NCBI RefSeq assembly: GCF_002155425.1
Contig: NZ_MUYG01000010.1
Span: 124,001 to 188,000 of the forward strand
Reading direction: 5' to 3'
Length of the DNA stretch: 64,000 nucleotides
Origin: Erythrobacter donghaensis
Lineage (GTDB): Bacteria; Pseudomonadota; Alphaproteobacteria; Sphingomonadales; Sphingomonadaceae
Shown: positions 21,138 to 30,425 of the stretch, piece after piece
Layout: each line of letters begins with the position of its first letter
Position numbering within the stretch: position 1 is the stretch's first letter
Notes under the pieces: generated by a model
What the model saw: only the letters and a program-made list of their open reading frames with translations
The model's database searches: none
What the model was told of the DNA's origin: nothing
Translations under genes and position numbers: made by a program

Positions 21138-22126
21138 GCCTCGATAAGAAACTCCACGTCGCCGTCCTGATGGGCGGCTGGGCCAATGAACGCCCCGTCT
21201 CGTTGACCAGCGGTGCGGGTGTGGCCGATGCGCTGGAGAGCAAGGGGCACAAGGTGACCCGCATCGACATGGGCCGCGACGTTGCCCTCAGGCTCCACGA
21301 GGCCAAGCCCGATGTCGTCTTCAACGCGCTCCACGGCGTTCCGGGGGAGGACGGGACGGTGCAGGGGATGCTCGACCTGATGGGGCTGCCCTATACGCAC
21401 TCGGGTCTCGCCACCTCGGTGATCGCGATCGACAAGCAGCTGACCAAGCAGGCGCTCGTCCCGCACGGCATCCCCATGCCCGGCGGGCGGATCGTGACGC
21501 GCGAGGAACTCTACCAGCGCGATCCGCTGCCGCGCCCCTATGTGCTAAAGCCCGTGAACGAGGGCTCGTCGGTGGGTGTGGCGATCGTCACTGCGGACAG
21601 CAATGTCGGCAATCCGATCAGCGCGCAAGCGCGCGGGCCTTGGCAGGAATTCGCCGAACTGCTCGCCGAACCCTTCATCAAGGGCCGCGAACTCACCGCC
21701 GCGGTGCTCGACGGCCCGGAAGGCCCGCGCGCGCTGGGCGTCACCGAGCTGGTGGTCGCCAACGGCTTCTACGACTACGAGAACAAATACACCGCCGGGC
21801 GCACCGAGCATATCTTCCCCGCCCAGCTTCCGCCCGAAATTACCGCTTTGTGCGAGGCCTATGCGGTCAAGGCGCATCAGGTGCTCGGCTGTAACGGCAC
21901 CAGCCGCACCGATTTCCGCTGGGACGAGGAAGCGGGCGAGGACGGGCTTTTCGTGCTCGAAACCAACACCCAGCCGGGCATGACGCCGCTCAGCCTCGTG
22001 CCCGAACAGGCGGCGGGGCGGGGCATCCCCTATGCCGATCTGGTCGAAATGCTGGTCGCCGAGGCGCTGAGGGTTCACGCGGGCAAGAAGAAGGGAGGCG
22101 CGCATGGCACAGCAGATCCGGCGTAA
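21134..22126 (+). CDS. ddl: D-alanine--D-alanine ligase
   Basis: 330 residues from a GTG that overlaps the murB stop as GTGA, matching the 4-base overlap pattern of this cluster; an in-frame ATG at 21107 would add nine residues inside murB. ATP-grasp signatures: VLMGGWANERPVS at the N-terminus, FNALHG, and the C-terminal NTQPGMT. It supplies D-Ala-D-Ala to MurF. It overlaps ftsQ by 23 bases. Confidence 0.94.
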   Translation: MSLDKKLHVAVLMGGWANERPVSLTSGAGVADALESKGHKVTRIDMGRDVALRLHEAKPDVVFNALHGVPGEDGTVQGMLDLMGLPYTHSGLATSVIAIDKQLTKQALVPHGIPMPGGRIVTREELYQRDPLPRPYVLKPVNEGSSVGVAIVTADSNVGNPISAQARGPWQEFAELLAEPFIKGRELTAAVLDGPEGPRALGVTELVVANGFYDYENKYTAGRTEHIFPAQLPPEITALCEAYAVKAHQVLGCNGTSRTDFRWDEEAGEDGLFVLETNTQPGMTPLSLVPEQAAGRGIPYADLVEMLVAEALRVHAGKKKGGAHGTADPA

Positions 22127-23027
22127 CGGCACCACCGGCGTGCGCCGCGCCGCCAAGGCGCAGAGCCGTGCGGTCACCGCGCGCAAAGCCGGGCGCTCGG
22201 CCAGCGGGATCATCGACCGGGTGATGGGCGTGTTGCCCTTCACCGAGGAACAGTGGAGCCGCATCTGGCTCGCCATGATCATCGGCACCGGGGTGGGCGT
22301 CGCCTTTGTGATCGCCAGCCTTGCGGGTGTCCCCGCTCTGGCGCAGGCGCAGGTCGCAGCGATCGCCGCCGACGCCGGGTTCGAGGTGCGCCACGTGCGC
22401 GTCACCGGCACCTCGCGCATGGACGAACAGCAGGTCTATGCCCGCGCGCTTGCCACCCGCAATCAGGCCATGCCCGATGTCGATGTCGAAAAGCTGCGCG
22501 CCGAATTGCAGGCGCTGCCCTGGGTCAAGGACGCGCGCGTCTCGATCCAGCTGCCGCACACCCTCGCCATCGACATCGTCGAGCGTGAGCCGCATGCGGT
22601 GCTGGAAAAGGCCGACCGGCTGGTGCTGATCGACCCCTCGGGCGTTGAGCTTGAGCCAATTGCCGCCGACAAGGCCAAGGGCATGCTGCGGCTCGCCGGG
22701 CCGGGGGCGGCCAAGCAGGCGCGCGCGCTCGAAACCCTGCTTGCCGCCGCGCCCGCGCTGGCGCCCAAGGTCGAGGCCGCCGAATGGGTCGGCAATCGCC
22801 GCTGGAATCTCACCTTCACCACCGGGCAATTGCTCGCGCTTCCCGAAGGCGAAGTCGCCGCAGCGAGCGCGCTGGTCAAGTTCGCGCGGCTCGATGGGCA
22901 GAACCGGCTGCTGGGCGGCAAGGTGCTGGCCTTCGACATGCGCAGCCCTCCGCGACTCTACATGCGTCTGCCCGAAGCTGTCGGCGGAGCGAAGCCGGGC
23001 ACGGATGGGGAAGGGAAAACCACCTGA
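22104..23027 (+). CDS. ftsQ: Cell division protein FtsQ
   Basis: 307 residues: a basic cytoplasmic tail (about 1-50), one transmembrane helix (about 52-75), a POTRA domain (about 90-160, starting FEVRHVRVTG), then the FtsQ/DivIB beta domain. GGGAGG lies 6 bases before the ATG, inside the ddl coding end. It recruits FtsL/FtsB and FtsW/FtsI. Its stop overlaps ftsA by one base (TGATG). Confidence 0.93.
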   Translation: MAQQIRRNGTTGVRRAAKAQSRAVTARKAGRSASGIIDRVMGVLPFTEEQWSRIWLAMIIGTGVGVAFVIASLAGVPALAQAQVAAIAADAGFEVRHVRVTGTSRMDEQQVYARALATRNQAMPDVDVEKLRAELQALPWVKDARVSIQLPHTLAIDIVEREPHAVLEKADRLVLIDPSGVELEPIAADKAKGMLRLAGPGAAKQARALETLLAAAPALAPKVEAAEWVGNRRWNLTFTTGQLLALPEGEVAAASALVKFARLDGQNRLLGGKVLAFDMRSPPRLYMRLPEAVGGAKPGTDGEGKTT

Positions 23028-24361
23028 TGGCCAGCCGCGCCGCCTCCCGCCGCCTTGCGCGCACCTATGCCGCGGTCAATGTCGGGTCTTTCCGCATCTC
23101 CGCCATGATCATGGGCGAGACCGAGACCGGCGAATTGCAGGTGCTCGGCAGCGGCCACCGTGCCAGCGCCGGGATCAAGCGCGGCTATGTCACCGACATG
23201 GGCGCCGCCGCGTACGCGATCCGCGATGCGGTGGAGCGCGCGGAGAAGAGCGCCAACACGCCGGTCCGCTCGGTCTGGATCGCCTGCGCCGGGGCGGGGC
23301 TCGCCAGCCACGTGGTCGCGGTCGATATCGAGATCGGCGGACGGCGGATCGAGGACGAGGATGTCGAGCAGCTGCTGATCCAGGCGCAGGACATGATCCA
23401 GCCCGATGGCCGCAAGGTGCTCCACGCTCAGCCCGCGCATTACACCTTGGACGGCGCACACGGCATCGCCAATCCGCGCGGGCTTCATGCCGAGCGGCTG
23501 GGCGTCGATATTCACGTGATGCTCGCCGATGGCGCGCCGGTGCGGAACCTGACCGAGGCGGTGCAGAACGCGCATCTCGAGGTCGAGGGCGTGGTCGCAG
23601 CCCCGCTCGCCGCGGGCCATGCCTGCCTCTCGCCCGAAGAACGCGAGCTGGGCGTCGCGCTGGTCGAGATCGGGGCCGAGATCACCAATGTCGCGGTGTT
23701 TGCCGGCGGGATGCTGCTGGGTCTCCACGCAGTGCCGATGGGCTCTGCCGATATCACCGACGCGATTGCCTCGAGCTTCGGCATCCGCCGCTCGCAGGCC
23801 GAACGGCTGAAATGCGTCGCGGGCTCGGCGATTGCCAGCCCGGCCGACAACCGCGAGCTGATCCCCGTCAACGGCCCCGCCGAAGCCGGGGGCGAGGGAG
23901 CCGAGACTGGCGTTCCGGCCGGACCGATGGCGCGCGGGGCGGACGACAAGAATCGCATCGTGCGGGCAGAGCTGATCGCGGTGGTTACCCAGCAATTGTC
24001 GGTGCTCACCGGCGAGATTGGCAAGGCGCTGAAGGTGATGGGCTTTGCCGGCTCGCGCGCGGGGCAGGTGGTGCTGACCGGCGGCGGAGCGGAGCTCGCC
24101 GGGATGGCCGATTTCATGCAGGGCGCGCTGGGCCAGCCGGTGCGGCTTGGCCGCCCGCCGCAGCTGACCGGCATGCCCGAGGCGCATCATGCGCCCGGCT
24201 TTGCGACGCTCGCGGGCCTGTGCCTCTATGCAGCTGAAGACCCGGTCGATATCCGTGCGGTGGGGGCCGGACGCGGCGGGGCGACCTTCGCCTTCACCCG
24301 CGAAACCGGGCTCTGGGCGCTGCTGACGCGCTTGCTGCGCGCCGTGAAGGAGTATTTCTGA
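23027..24361 (+). CDS. ftsA: Cell division protein FtsA
   Basis: 444 residues with an actin-like fold. Phosphate-1 segment AAVNVGSFRISA; the SHS2/1C domain follows at about 90-165; phosphate-2 VALVEIGAEIT; adenosine motif LTGGGAELAGM. It tethers FtsZ to the membrane via a C-terminal amphipathic helix, and the last residues (LLTRLLRAVKEYF) fit that. A linker of about 35 residues (about 285-310, Glu/Gly/Ala-rich) interrupts the fold before LSVLTGEI. Confidence 0.93.
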   Translation: MASRAASRRLARTYAAVNVGSFRISAMIMGETETGELQVLGSGHRASAGIKRGYVTDMGAAAYAIRDAVERAEKSANTPVRSVWIACAGAGLASHVVAVDIEIGGRRIEDEDVEQLLIQAQDMIQPDGRKVLHAQPAHYTLDGAHGIANPRGLHAERLGVDIHVMLADGAPVRNLTEAVQNAHLEVEGVVAAPLAAGHACLSPEERELGVALVEIGAEITNVAVFAGGMLLGLHAVPMGSADITDAIASSFGIRRSQAERLKCVAGSAIASPADNRELIPVNGPAEAGGEGAETGVPAGPMARGADDKNRIVRAELIAVVTQQLSVLTGEIGKALKVMGFAGSRAGQVVLTGGGAELAGMADFMQGALGQPVRLGRPPQLTGMPEAHHAPGFATLAGLCLYAAEDPVDIRAVGAGRGGATFAFTRETGLWALLTRLLRAVKEYF

Positions 24362-24520
24362 CCGGGCCCGACGCCATTTTCGCAGGGACTTGCTCATATT
24401 CCGGCAAGCTTGCACTGTGGATAAGGGGCGGTCTGGGATAAAACGTGCAACCTGAATGTGTCACAGAACGACATTGCGGGGGACCAAGGTGACGATACCG
24501 CCCCGCTGGAGGATCAGCTG
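24362..24520 (+). promoter_or_regulatory. ftsA-ftsZ spacer, likely holding an ftsZ promoter
   Basis: 159 bases, the longest gap inside the dcw cluster. A GTG at 24458 is in frame with ftsZ but has no ribosome-binding site. A TTGCAC (24410-24415) and a GATAAA (24437-24442) are present, but the 21-base spacing is too wide for a good sigma-70 promoter, so the exact promoter is not assigned. Confidence 0.3.
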
Positions 24521-26260
24521 ATGAGCATCAATATCGGACCTGCGGCAAGCGACGATCTGCGCCCGCGTATTACCGTCATCGGGATTGGCGGAGCCGGCGG
24601 CAACGCGATCGCCAACATGATCGCGGCCGAAATCGAAGGCGTCGAGTTCATCGTCGCCAACACCGATGCGCAGGCGCTGAGCACTTCGCCCGCCGAACGC
24701 CGCATTCAGCTTGGCCCCGATATCACCGGCGGTCTGGGCGCGGGCGCGCGGCCCGAAGTCGGCAAGGCGGCGGCGGAAGAGACCGTGGCCGAGATCGAAA
24801 AGTCGCTCGAAGGCGTCAACATGTGCTTCATCGCGGCGGGCATGGGCGGGGGCACCGGTACCGGCGCCGCGCCGGTCATCGCCGAAGCTGCGCGCCGCAT
24901 GGGCGTGCTGACCGTGGGCGTCGTCACCAAGCCCTTCCTGTTCGAAGGCACGCGCCGGATGCGCGCCGCCGAGGCCGGGATCGACGAGCTGCAGCGCCAT
25001 GTCGACACGCTGATCGTCATTCCCAACCAGAACCTGTTCCTCGTCGCCAAGGCGGAAACCACCTTCAAGGAAGCCTTCCAGCTCGCTGACGAAGTGCTTC
25101 AGCAGGGCGTGCGCTCTATCACCGATCTGATGGTGATGCCGGGCCTGATCAACCTCGACTTCGCTGACGTGCGATCGGTCATGAGCGAGATGGGCAAGGC
25201 GATGATGGGCACCGGCGAGGGCGAGGGCGAGAACCGCGCGCTCGAAGCCGCCGAACAGGCCATCGCCAACCCGCTGCTCGACGGTGTCAGCATGGCCGGT
25301 GCCAAGGGCGTCATCATCTCGATCATCGGCGGCGAGGATATGCGCCTGCTCGAAGTCGATGAAGCCGCCAATCACATCCGCGAATTGGTCGACGAAGACG
25401 CGAACATCATCTGGGGCAGCGCCTTCAACCCCGACCTCAAGGGCAAGATCCGCGTCTCGGTGGTCGCCACCGGCATAGAGCAGAGCGCGATCGGTGCGGT
25501 CGATCGCTCGCAGCCGGTCTCGCTTTCCGCGTCGCGCGCGCCCAAGCGTCCGGTGCTCGAATTGTCGGAAGATGAAGGCCTGACCGAACTGCCCGAGGCC
25601 GAAGAGACCCCTTCGCCGACAACGAATTACGGCTACGCCGCCCCGGCAGCCGCCGCCGTAGTGGCGACGGAAAGCGAAGACGACGACACGCTCGACCTCG
25701 GCGGGATGGCCGAAGATGACGGCGACGGCGACGAGGATGGTGACGCCCCCAGCGCGGCTGCACCTTTCGATCTCACCGGGATGCAGGCCGGGGACGATTA
25801 CGGCGAGGAATATGACGATGATGTCGATGACATCGTCGATCCGCTTGCCGGGCTGCGCGGTGCCGATGAGGCTCCCGCGCCGGGCCTTGGCGCTGCGGGC
25901 GCGCCTGCCGATCCGGCGACCGCCGGAGATGACGGGATGCTCGATCTGGGCGAAGATTACGCCACTTACGAGCCGATCGAGCCCGAGCAGGACGATCTGC
26001 TCGCCAGCGCCGATCGTCTGGCGGAAGAAGACCGCCCGGTCGAAGCCAAGCTTGGCGGCGGGCGTCGCCGCGCGCTGCTGGGCGGCGCAGCGGGCGAGGG
26101 CGATGGTGGCGCTGCGGGCGGCGGAAGCACGCTGTTCGAACGCATGGCCAACCTCTCGCGCAGCACCGCCCGCGACGATGATGACGACGATGGCGACGGC
26201 GATGATGACGGTCCGGCGCTCAGCATCCCGCGCTTCCTTGGTCGCCAGAACAACCAATAA
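24521..26260 (+). CDS. ftsZ: Cell division protein FtsZ
   Basis: 579 residues. I start at the ATG at 24521 because GGAGGA (24508-24513) is 7 bases upstream and the protein then begins MSINIG just before the conserved [14 protein letters not shown]. The tubulin signature GGGTGTG is at 109-115. The GTPase and C-terminal domains end near residue 330. A very long acidic linker follows (about 335-560), with Asp/Glu runs such as EYDDDVDD and [12 protein letters not shown]. The conserved C-terminal peptide [11 protein letters not shown] binds FtsA and other partners. It polymerises into the Z ring. Confidence 0.97.
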   Translation: MSINIGPAASDDLRPRITVIGIGGAGGNAIANMIAAEIEGVEFIVANTDAQALSTSPAERRIQLGPDITGGLGAGARPEVGKAAAEETVAEIEKSLEGVNMCFIAAGMGGGTGTGAAPVIAEAARRMGVLTVGVVTKPFLFEGTRRMRAAEAGIDELQRHVDTLIVIPNQNLFLVAKAETTFKEAFQLADEVLQQGVRSITDLMVMPGLINLDFADVRSVMSEMGKAMMGTGEGEGENRALEAAEQAIANPLLDGVSMAGAKGVIISIIGGEDMRLLEVDEAANHIRELVDEDANIIWGSAFNPDLKGKIRVSVVATGIEQSAIGAVDRSQPVSLSASRAPKRPVLELSEDEGLTELPEAEETPSPTTNYGYAAPAAAAVVATESEDDDTLDLGGMAEDDGDGDEDGDAPSAAAPFDLTGMQAGDDYGEEYDDDVDDIVDPLAGLRGADEAPAPGLGAAGAPADPATAGDDGMLDLGEDYATYEPIEPEQDDLLASADRLAEEDRPVEAKLGGGRRRALLGGAAGEGDGGAAGGGSTLFERMANLSRSTARDDDDDDGDGDDDGPALSIPRFLGRQNNQ

Positions 26261-26278
26261 ATCCCTCCCGGTCGTCTG

Positions 26279-26299
26279 CCCGGGCACGGTGCTGCCCGG
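26279..26299. terminator. Possible stem-loop after ftsZ
   Basis: CCGGGCA (26280-26286) can pair with TGCCCGG (26293-26299) across a 6-base loop, 20 bases after the ftsZ stop. There is no T-tract, so if it ends the dcw transcript it is not a classical intrinsic terminator. Confidence 0.35.
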
Positions 26300-26376
26300 C
26301 GCGTGTGCGGTGCCGTCCGTCGCACCGCTCGCGTACGGGTCTGGCGATTGGCGGCGGGGTGAGTAGAGCAGGCTCG

Positions 26377-27846
26377 ATGGTGTCGCGTATGTCCCTGTCC
26401 AGTCGCCTCGCGCTCGGCGCCGCGCTGATCGGTGCGTCCGGCGTTGCCGTGCAGGCGCAGCAGACCGTCTCGCAGCCCGTGGTGCAGGCCTTGCCTTCGG
26501 ACGAGGTGCAGCGCCTTAACCGCGCGCTGGTTGCGCTGGCCAAGACCCCGCGTGATCGTGATGCGCTGATCGAGGCGGGGCAGGCGGCGCTGGGGATTGA
26601 CGATCTGGAGGCCGCGATCGGCTTTTTCGGACGCGCGGCTGAGGTCGATCCGGGCCATCCCGGCGCGGCGCAGGGGCTGGGCGCAGTCTATCTGCGGGCA
26701 GGTCGCGCGGGCGAGGCGCTGGTGCAGTTCGAGCGCGCGCTGGCCGCCGGGGCTGACGAGCGCGCCGTGCTGACCGATCAGGCGCTGACGCTCGATCTGG
26801 TGGGCGAGCAGGCCGCGGCGCAGACTGCCTACGCCCGCGCGCTGACGCTCGATCCCGCCAATGACGAAGCGCGCCGCCGGATGGCGGTCAGCTTCGCGAT
26901 TGACGGCAACCGGGCGCGGTTCGAGGAGGCCTTGCGTCCGCTGCTCGACCGGCGCGACATGGCGGCCCAGCGCGCCCGCGCTTTTGGCCTTGCGATCATG
27001 GGCGATGGCGATCGCGCCAAGGCGATCGTCGAGCAGGTGATGCCGCGCGATCTGGCGCTGCGGCTGGTGCCCTATCTCGAATTCATGCCGCGCCTGACCA
27101 AGCCGCAGCAGGCCGCCGCGGCCAATCTCGGGCTGTTTCCGCGCGCCGCCGATATCGGGCGCGACGACCCGCGCCTCGCCCGCTTCGCCGCCGAAGAGCG
27201 AGCCGACAGCCGCCTTGCGCCCTCGGGCCCGCCGCTCGATGCGCGGCCGCAGTCTGCAACCGCGCCTGCCGCCACGCCTGCGCCCGAGCCTGCGCGCATG
27301 GCGACGGTGGCGCCGGTGACGGTTACCGCTTTCTCGGCTCCCGCTGAGGCACCCGCCGCTGCGCCCTTACCCCCTGCAGCACCGCCTCCACCGCCGCCGC
27401 CGTCGCCGCCCGCTCCTATGCGCGTGGCCGATGCCTTCGCCGAATTCGCCAATGCCCCGCTGCCCGATGCGCGGGTGAGCGGCGATGCAGTCGACCTGTC
27501 GCGAATCGCAATTCGGCGCGAGGCTCCGCCGCCGCCGCCTGAAAAGCCCAAGCCCAAGGAACCGGCCAAGCCCGTCCATCCCAGCCGCGTCTGGGTGCAG
27601 GTCGCGACCGGCAAGAACGTCAAGGCGCTCGGCTTCGACTGGAAGCGGATAGCCAAGGAGGGCGGCCCGACGCTCGCCAAGCTGAAGCCCTATACCACCC
27701 CTTGGGGCGAGGCGAACCGGCTGCTGGCGGGCCCGGTCGAGAGCCGCGACAAGGCGCAGGCGATGGTGCGCGAGTTGAAGGCCAAGGGGGTCGACAGCTT
27801 CCTCTATGTCAGCCCCGAAGGCGAGGAAATCCAGCCGGTTAAGTAG
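26377..27846 (+). CDS. TPR and SPOR domain-containing exported protein
   Basis: 489 residues from the ATG at 26377; ATG at 26389 and a far-upstream GTG at 26305 are alternatives. A signal peptide ends near VQA-QQ. Tetratricopeptide-like helices occupy about 35-230 (repeated A-x-x-L/G patterns). A Pro/Ala-rich linker with PPPPPPSPP lies at about 310-375. A SPOR domain occupies about 405-489 (VWVQVATGK to FLYVSPEGE). SPOR domains bind denuded septal glycan, which fits its position just after ftsZ. Likely periplasmic. Confidence 0.85.
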   Translation: MVSRMSLSSRLALGAALIGASGVAVQAQQTVSQPVVQALPSDEVQRLNRALVALAKTPRDRDALIEAGQAALGIDDLEAAIGFFGRAAEVDPGHPGAAQGLGAVYLRAGRAGEALVQFERALAAGADERAVLTDQALTLDLVGEQAAAQTAYARALTLDPANDEARRRMAVSFAIDGNRARFEEALRPLLDRRDMAAQRARAFGLAIMGDGDRAKAIVEQVMPRDLALRLVPYLEFMPRLTKPQQAAAANLGLFPRAADIGRDDPRLARFAAEERADSRLAPSGPPLDARPQSATAPAATPAPEPARMATVAPVTVTAFSAPAEAPAAAPLPPAAPPPPPPPSPPAPMRVADAFAEFANAPLPDARVSGDAVDLSRIAIRREAPPPPPEKPKPKEPAKPVHPSRVWVQVATGKNVKALGFDWKRIAKEGGPTLAKLKPYTTPWGEANRLLAGPVESRDKAQAMVRELKAKGVDSFLYVSPEGEEIQPVK

Positions 27847-28016
27847 CGTCTGCGGGCTGTCCCCCGGTTTCTTTGCACAGGCTTTGCACAGGGATATCCG
27901 GTTCTCCCCAGCCGCTCGGATGCGGGTGATTGCCAAGCACCGGTGATCGCGTCCACATGTCCGCCAATGGTGCTCACGACCCCCTCCGCCGCCCCCGCTC
28001 CCGAACCCGTTCGGCC

Positions 28017-28523
28017 ATGAGAGCGCAGGACATGGACTATTCCGCCGAGGACGATGCCGCCCCCGTCGACATGCTCGTCAGCCTGTTCGCGGCGCGCGGG
28101 TGGCCGTGCGAGTTGGTCTCCGAAGACGAGATGACCGGCGAAGTGCAGGGCAGCTGGGCCAATTACCAGCTGCGCGCGATCTGGCGGGCCGAGGACGGCG
28201 TGCTCCAGTTCCTGTGCCTTCCTGACATCCGCGTCACCGAGGAAAAGCGCGCTGCTGCTTACGAGCTGCTGTGCCTCGTCAACGAGCAGATGTGGCTCGG
28301 CCATTTCGACATCTGGTCGAATGGCGATGTGCTGCTCTATCGCCACGGCGCACTGCTGGGCGATGGCGGGCGGCTGAGCCTCGACATGGCGCAGGCGCTG
28401 GTCGAAAGCGCGATCGACGAATGCGACCGCTTCTACCCCGCATTCCAGTTCGTGCTGTGGGGCGGAAAGACCCCGCGCGCGGCCTTGGACGCCGCAATGG
28501 TCGACGCGGCAGGCGAGGCCTGA
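28017..28523 (+). CDS. YbjN domain-containing protein
   Basis: About 168 residues. Candidate starts are a TTG at 27930 and ATGs at 27957, 28017 and 28032, none with a strong ribosome-binding site; I chose 28017 because the acidic ENDs (YSAEDDAAPVDML) that begin the conserved part follow it. The pattern of an alpha-beta sandwich with a long central helix, EEKRAAAYELLCLVNEQMW, matches the YbjN family (type III secretion chaperone-like fold). Function in this clade is not known. proC begins 12 bases later, so they are probably cotranscribed. Confidence 0.75.
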   Translation: MRAQDMDYSAEDDAAPVDMLVSLFAARGWPCELVSEDEMTGEVQGSWANYQLRAIWRAEDGVLQFLCLPDIRVTEEKRAAAYELLCLVNEQMWLGHFDIWSNGDVLLYRHGALLGDGGRLSLDMAQALVESAIDECDRFYPAFQFVLWGGKTPRAALDAAMVDAAGEA

Positions 28524-28535
28524 TAGCCTTGGGGC

Positions 28536-29330
28536 ATGATTGAAAAACTTCTGATTATCGGATGCGGCAACATGGGCGGCGCGATGCTCGCCGGATGGCT
28601 TGCCGCGGGACTGCCGCCCGAACGCTTCAGCGTGCTCGATCCCGGCATGGAGACAATCCCCGAAGGCGTGGCGCTGTATCGCGATGCGGGCGAGGTGCCC
28701 GGCACGCATGATGCGGTGATGCTCGGTTTCAAGCCGCAGCAGCTCGGCATGCTCGGGCCGGGCCTTCAGGAACTGACCGCAGACCGGACGGTATGTTCGC
28801 TGCTCGCCGGGATCACGCTGGCGCAGTTGGCGAGTGCCTTTCCGCAAGGCGCGGCCCACGTCCGGGTGATGCCGAACCTTGCCGCGCGCATCAACAAGTC
28901 GCCGGTGATCCTCGCCGAAAGCGGCCTCGACGCCGAGGCGCGCGCCGCCACCTTTGCGCTGTTCGACACGCTCGGCAGCGCGGTGTGGCTGGAGGACGAG
29001 GCGCGCTTCGATCTGGTCACCGCGCTGGCGGGATCGGGGCCGGGCTTCGTCTATCGCTTCATCGACGCGCTGGCCGGAGCCGCGGTGGATCTCGGTCTCG
29101 ACGAGCCCACCGCTGCCAAGCTGGCGCTCGCCACGGTCGAAGGCGCCTCGGCGCTGGCCGCAGGTGCCGATGTCGGCCCCGCAGCGCTTGCCGACCGCGT
29201 CGCCAGCCCCGGCGGGATGACGCGCGAAGGCCTTGACGTGCTCGACGAGGGATCGGCCCTGCGCCGTCTGCTCAGCGCCACGCTGCGCGCCACCGCTGAC
29301 AAGGGCGCGGAACTTTCCCGAGGGACTTAA
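28536..29330 (+). CDS. proC: Pyrroline-5-carboxylate reductase
   Basis: 264 residues. N-terminal Rossmann loop IIGCGNMGGAM (about 6-16) and C-terminal SPGGMTREGL, both ProC signatures; GSGPGFVYRF marks the dimer domain. It catalyses the last step of proline synthesis with NAD(P)H. proB, for the first step, is at 35253; proA is not in the window. GGGG just before the ATG is close (2-3 bases), so ribosome binding may depend on coupling to the YbjN gene. Confidence 0.93.
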   Translation: MIEKLLIIGCGNMGGAMLAGWLAAGLPPERFSVLDPGMETIPEGVALYRDAGEVPGTHDAVMLGFKPQQLGMLGPGLQELTADRTVCSLLAGITLAQLASAFPQGAAHVRVMPNLAARINKSPVILAESGLDAEARAATFALFDTLGSAVWLEDEARFDLVTALAGSGPGFVYRFIDALAGAAVDLGLDEPTAAKLALATVEGASALAAGADVGPAALADRVASPGGMTREGLDVLDEGSALRRLLSATLRATADKGAELSRGT

Positions 29331-29349
29331 GCTTAACAACGGTTAAGCT
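29330..29349. repeat. Inverted repeat at the end of proC
   Basis: AGCTTAAC (29330-29337) pairs perfectly with GTTAAGCT (29342-29349) around AACG. It begins on the last base of the proC stop codon. It may act as a weak transcription stop or a protein site in the leader of the next gene; no T-tract follows. Confidence 0.45.
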
Positions 29350-29472
29350 GAATAGATTGCACCGTTTGCAAGCCGGTTTCGCTTGAAAAGCGGCGAACAA
29401 ACACCGATATTCGACCCATTGGAGAGCGCGGGCTGTTTCCGCGCTCCGTTACGAAAGGCTAAGGGTTTCACA

Positions 29473-30216
29473 ATGGCTGACTGGAATGACACCTCGCGCA
29501 ATGCGCAGCGTATGGGCTCCGTGCCCCGCGCCGGGGGCGATGTCGCCGGCCGCGTGAGCTATGACGAGGGCCTGCGCAAGCACATGCTCTCGATCTACAA
29601 CTACATGACCTCGGGCATTCTGTTGACCGGGATCGTCGCGCTGCTGGCCTTTACCAGCGGCATGGCCGAAACGATCCACTTCAGCGCCCTGCGCTGGATC
29701 GTCGGCCTCTCGCCGCTTGCGATCGTTTTTGCGATGAGCTTTGGCGCCAACCGCTTCAGCACCGGCACGTTGCAGGTGATGTTCTGGGCCTTCGCCACGC
29801 TGATGGGCCTGTCGCTGTCGTCGATCTTCCTGGTTTATACCGGCGGTTCGATCGCCACGACCTTCTTCGCCACGGCGGCGGCCTTTGCCGGCCTGTCGCT
29901 CTATGGCTACACCACCAAGCGCAGCCTCTCGGGGATGGGCAGCTTCCTGATCATGGGCGTGATCGGCCTGCTCGTCGCCATGGTGATCAACCTGTTCCTG
30001 CAGTCGCCGGCGTTCCACTATGTGATCAGCTTCCTCGGCGTACTGATCTTTGCGGGTCTCACCGCCTATGACACGCAGCGCCTTAAGAGCGAGTACGAGT
30101 ATCTGCGCGGCACCGAATTCGCGGGCAAGGCCGTGATCCTCGGCGCGCTGAGCCTCTATCTGGACTTCATCAACATGTTCCAGTTCCTGCTCAGCTTCCT
30201 CGGCAGCCGCGAGTAA
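29473..30216 (+). CDS. Bax inhibitor-1/YccA family membrane protein
   Basis: 247 residues from the ATG at 29473, with AAGGG 8 bases upstream; an earlier in-frame ATG at 29383 lacks such a site. Seven hydrophobic helices and the family signature near the end (GLTAYDTQRLKSEY, with the conserved Asp) identify a BI-1-like integral membrane protein (YccA/YbhL group). In bacteria YccA interacts with the FtsH protease, and some homologues conduct calcium; which applies here is unknown. An intrinsic-type hairpin follows at 30279. Confidence 0.9.
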   Translation: MADWNDTSRNAQRMGSVPRAGGDVAGRVSYDEGLRKHMLSIYNYMTSGILLTGIVALLAFTSGMAETIHFSALRWIVGLSPLAIVFAMSFGANRFSTGTLQVMFWAFATLMGLSLSSIFLVYTGGSIATTFFATAAAFAGLSLYGYTTKRSLSGMGSFLIMGVIGLLVAMVINLFLQSPAFHYVISFLGVLIFAGLTAYDTQRLKSEYEYLRGTEFAGKAVILGALSLYLDFINMFQFLLSFLGSRE

Positions 30217-30278
30217 GTTGGCACCGGCGCAGCGGCCTTTCGGGGCCAAGCGCCTGACACAGGTGTTGAAATGTCGAG

Positions 30279-30316
30279 TGCCCGGGGCCTTCCTTAGGCT
30301 CCGGGCATTTGCTTTG
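30279..30316 (+). terminator. Probable intrinsic terminator after the BI-1 gene
   Basis: TGCCCGG (30279-30285) pairs with CCGGGCA (30301-30307), the stem can extend inward, and a T-rich stretch (TTTGCTTTGT) follows directly. The spacing from the stop codon at 30216 fits the end of that transcript. Confidence 0.65.
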
Positions 30317-30425
30317 TAAGCGCAGGCGGCTATCGCAGGTGCCTTCAGGTTGGAGCAAGCCGGGCGCGCGCAGGATTGCGCACCAGCGGCAGCACAGACC
30401 CGCAGCAGGAGAGAGAGACCCCCCA

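Noticed and set aside
24458..24520. Upstream GTG extension of ftsZ
   Set aside because: The ATG at 24521 has a near-perfect GGAGGA site at 7 bases, and the extra 21 residues are not typical of FtsZ.
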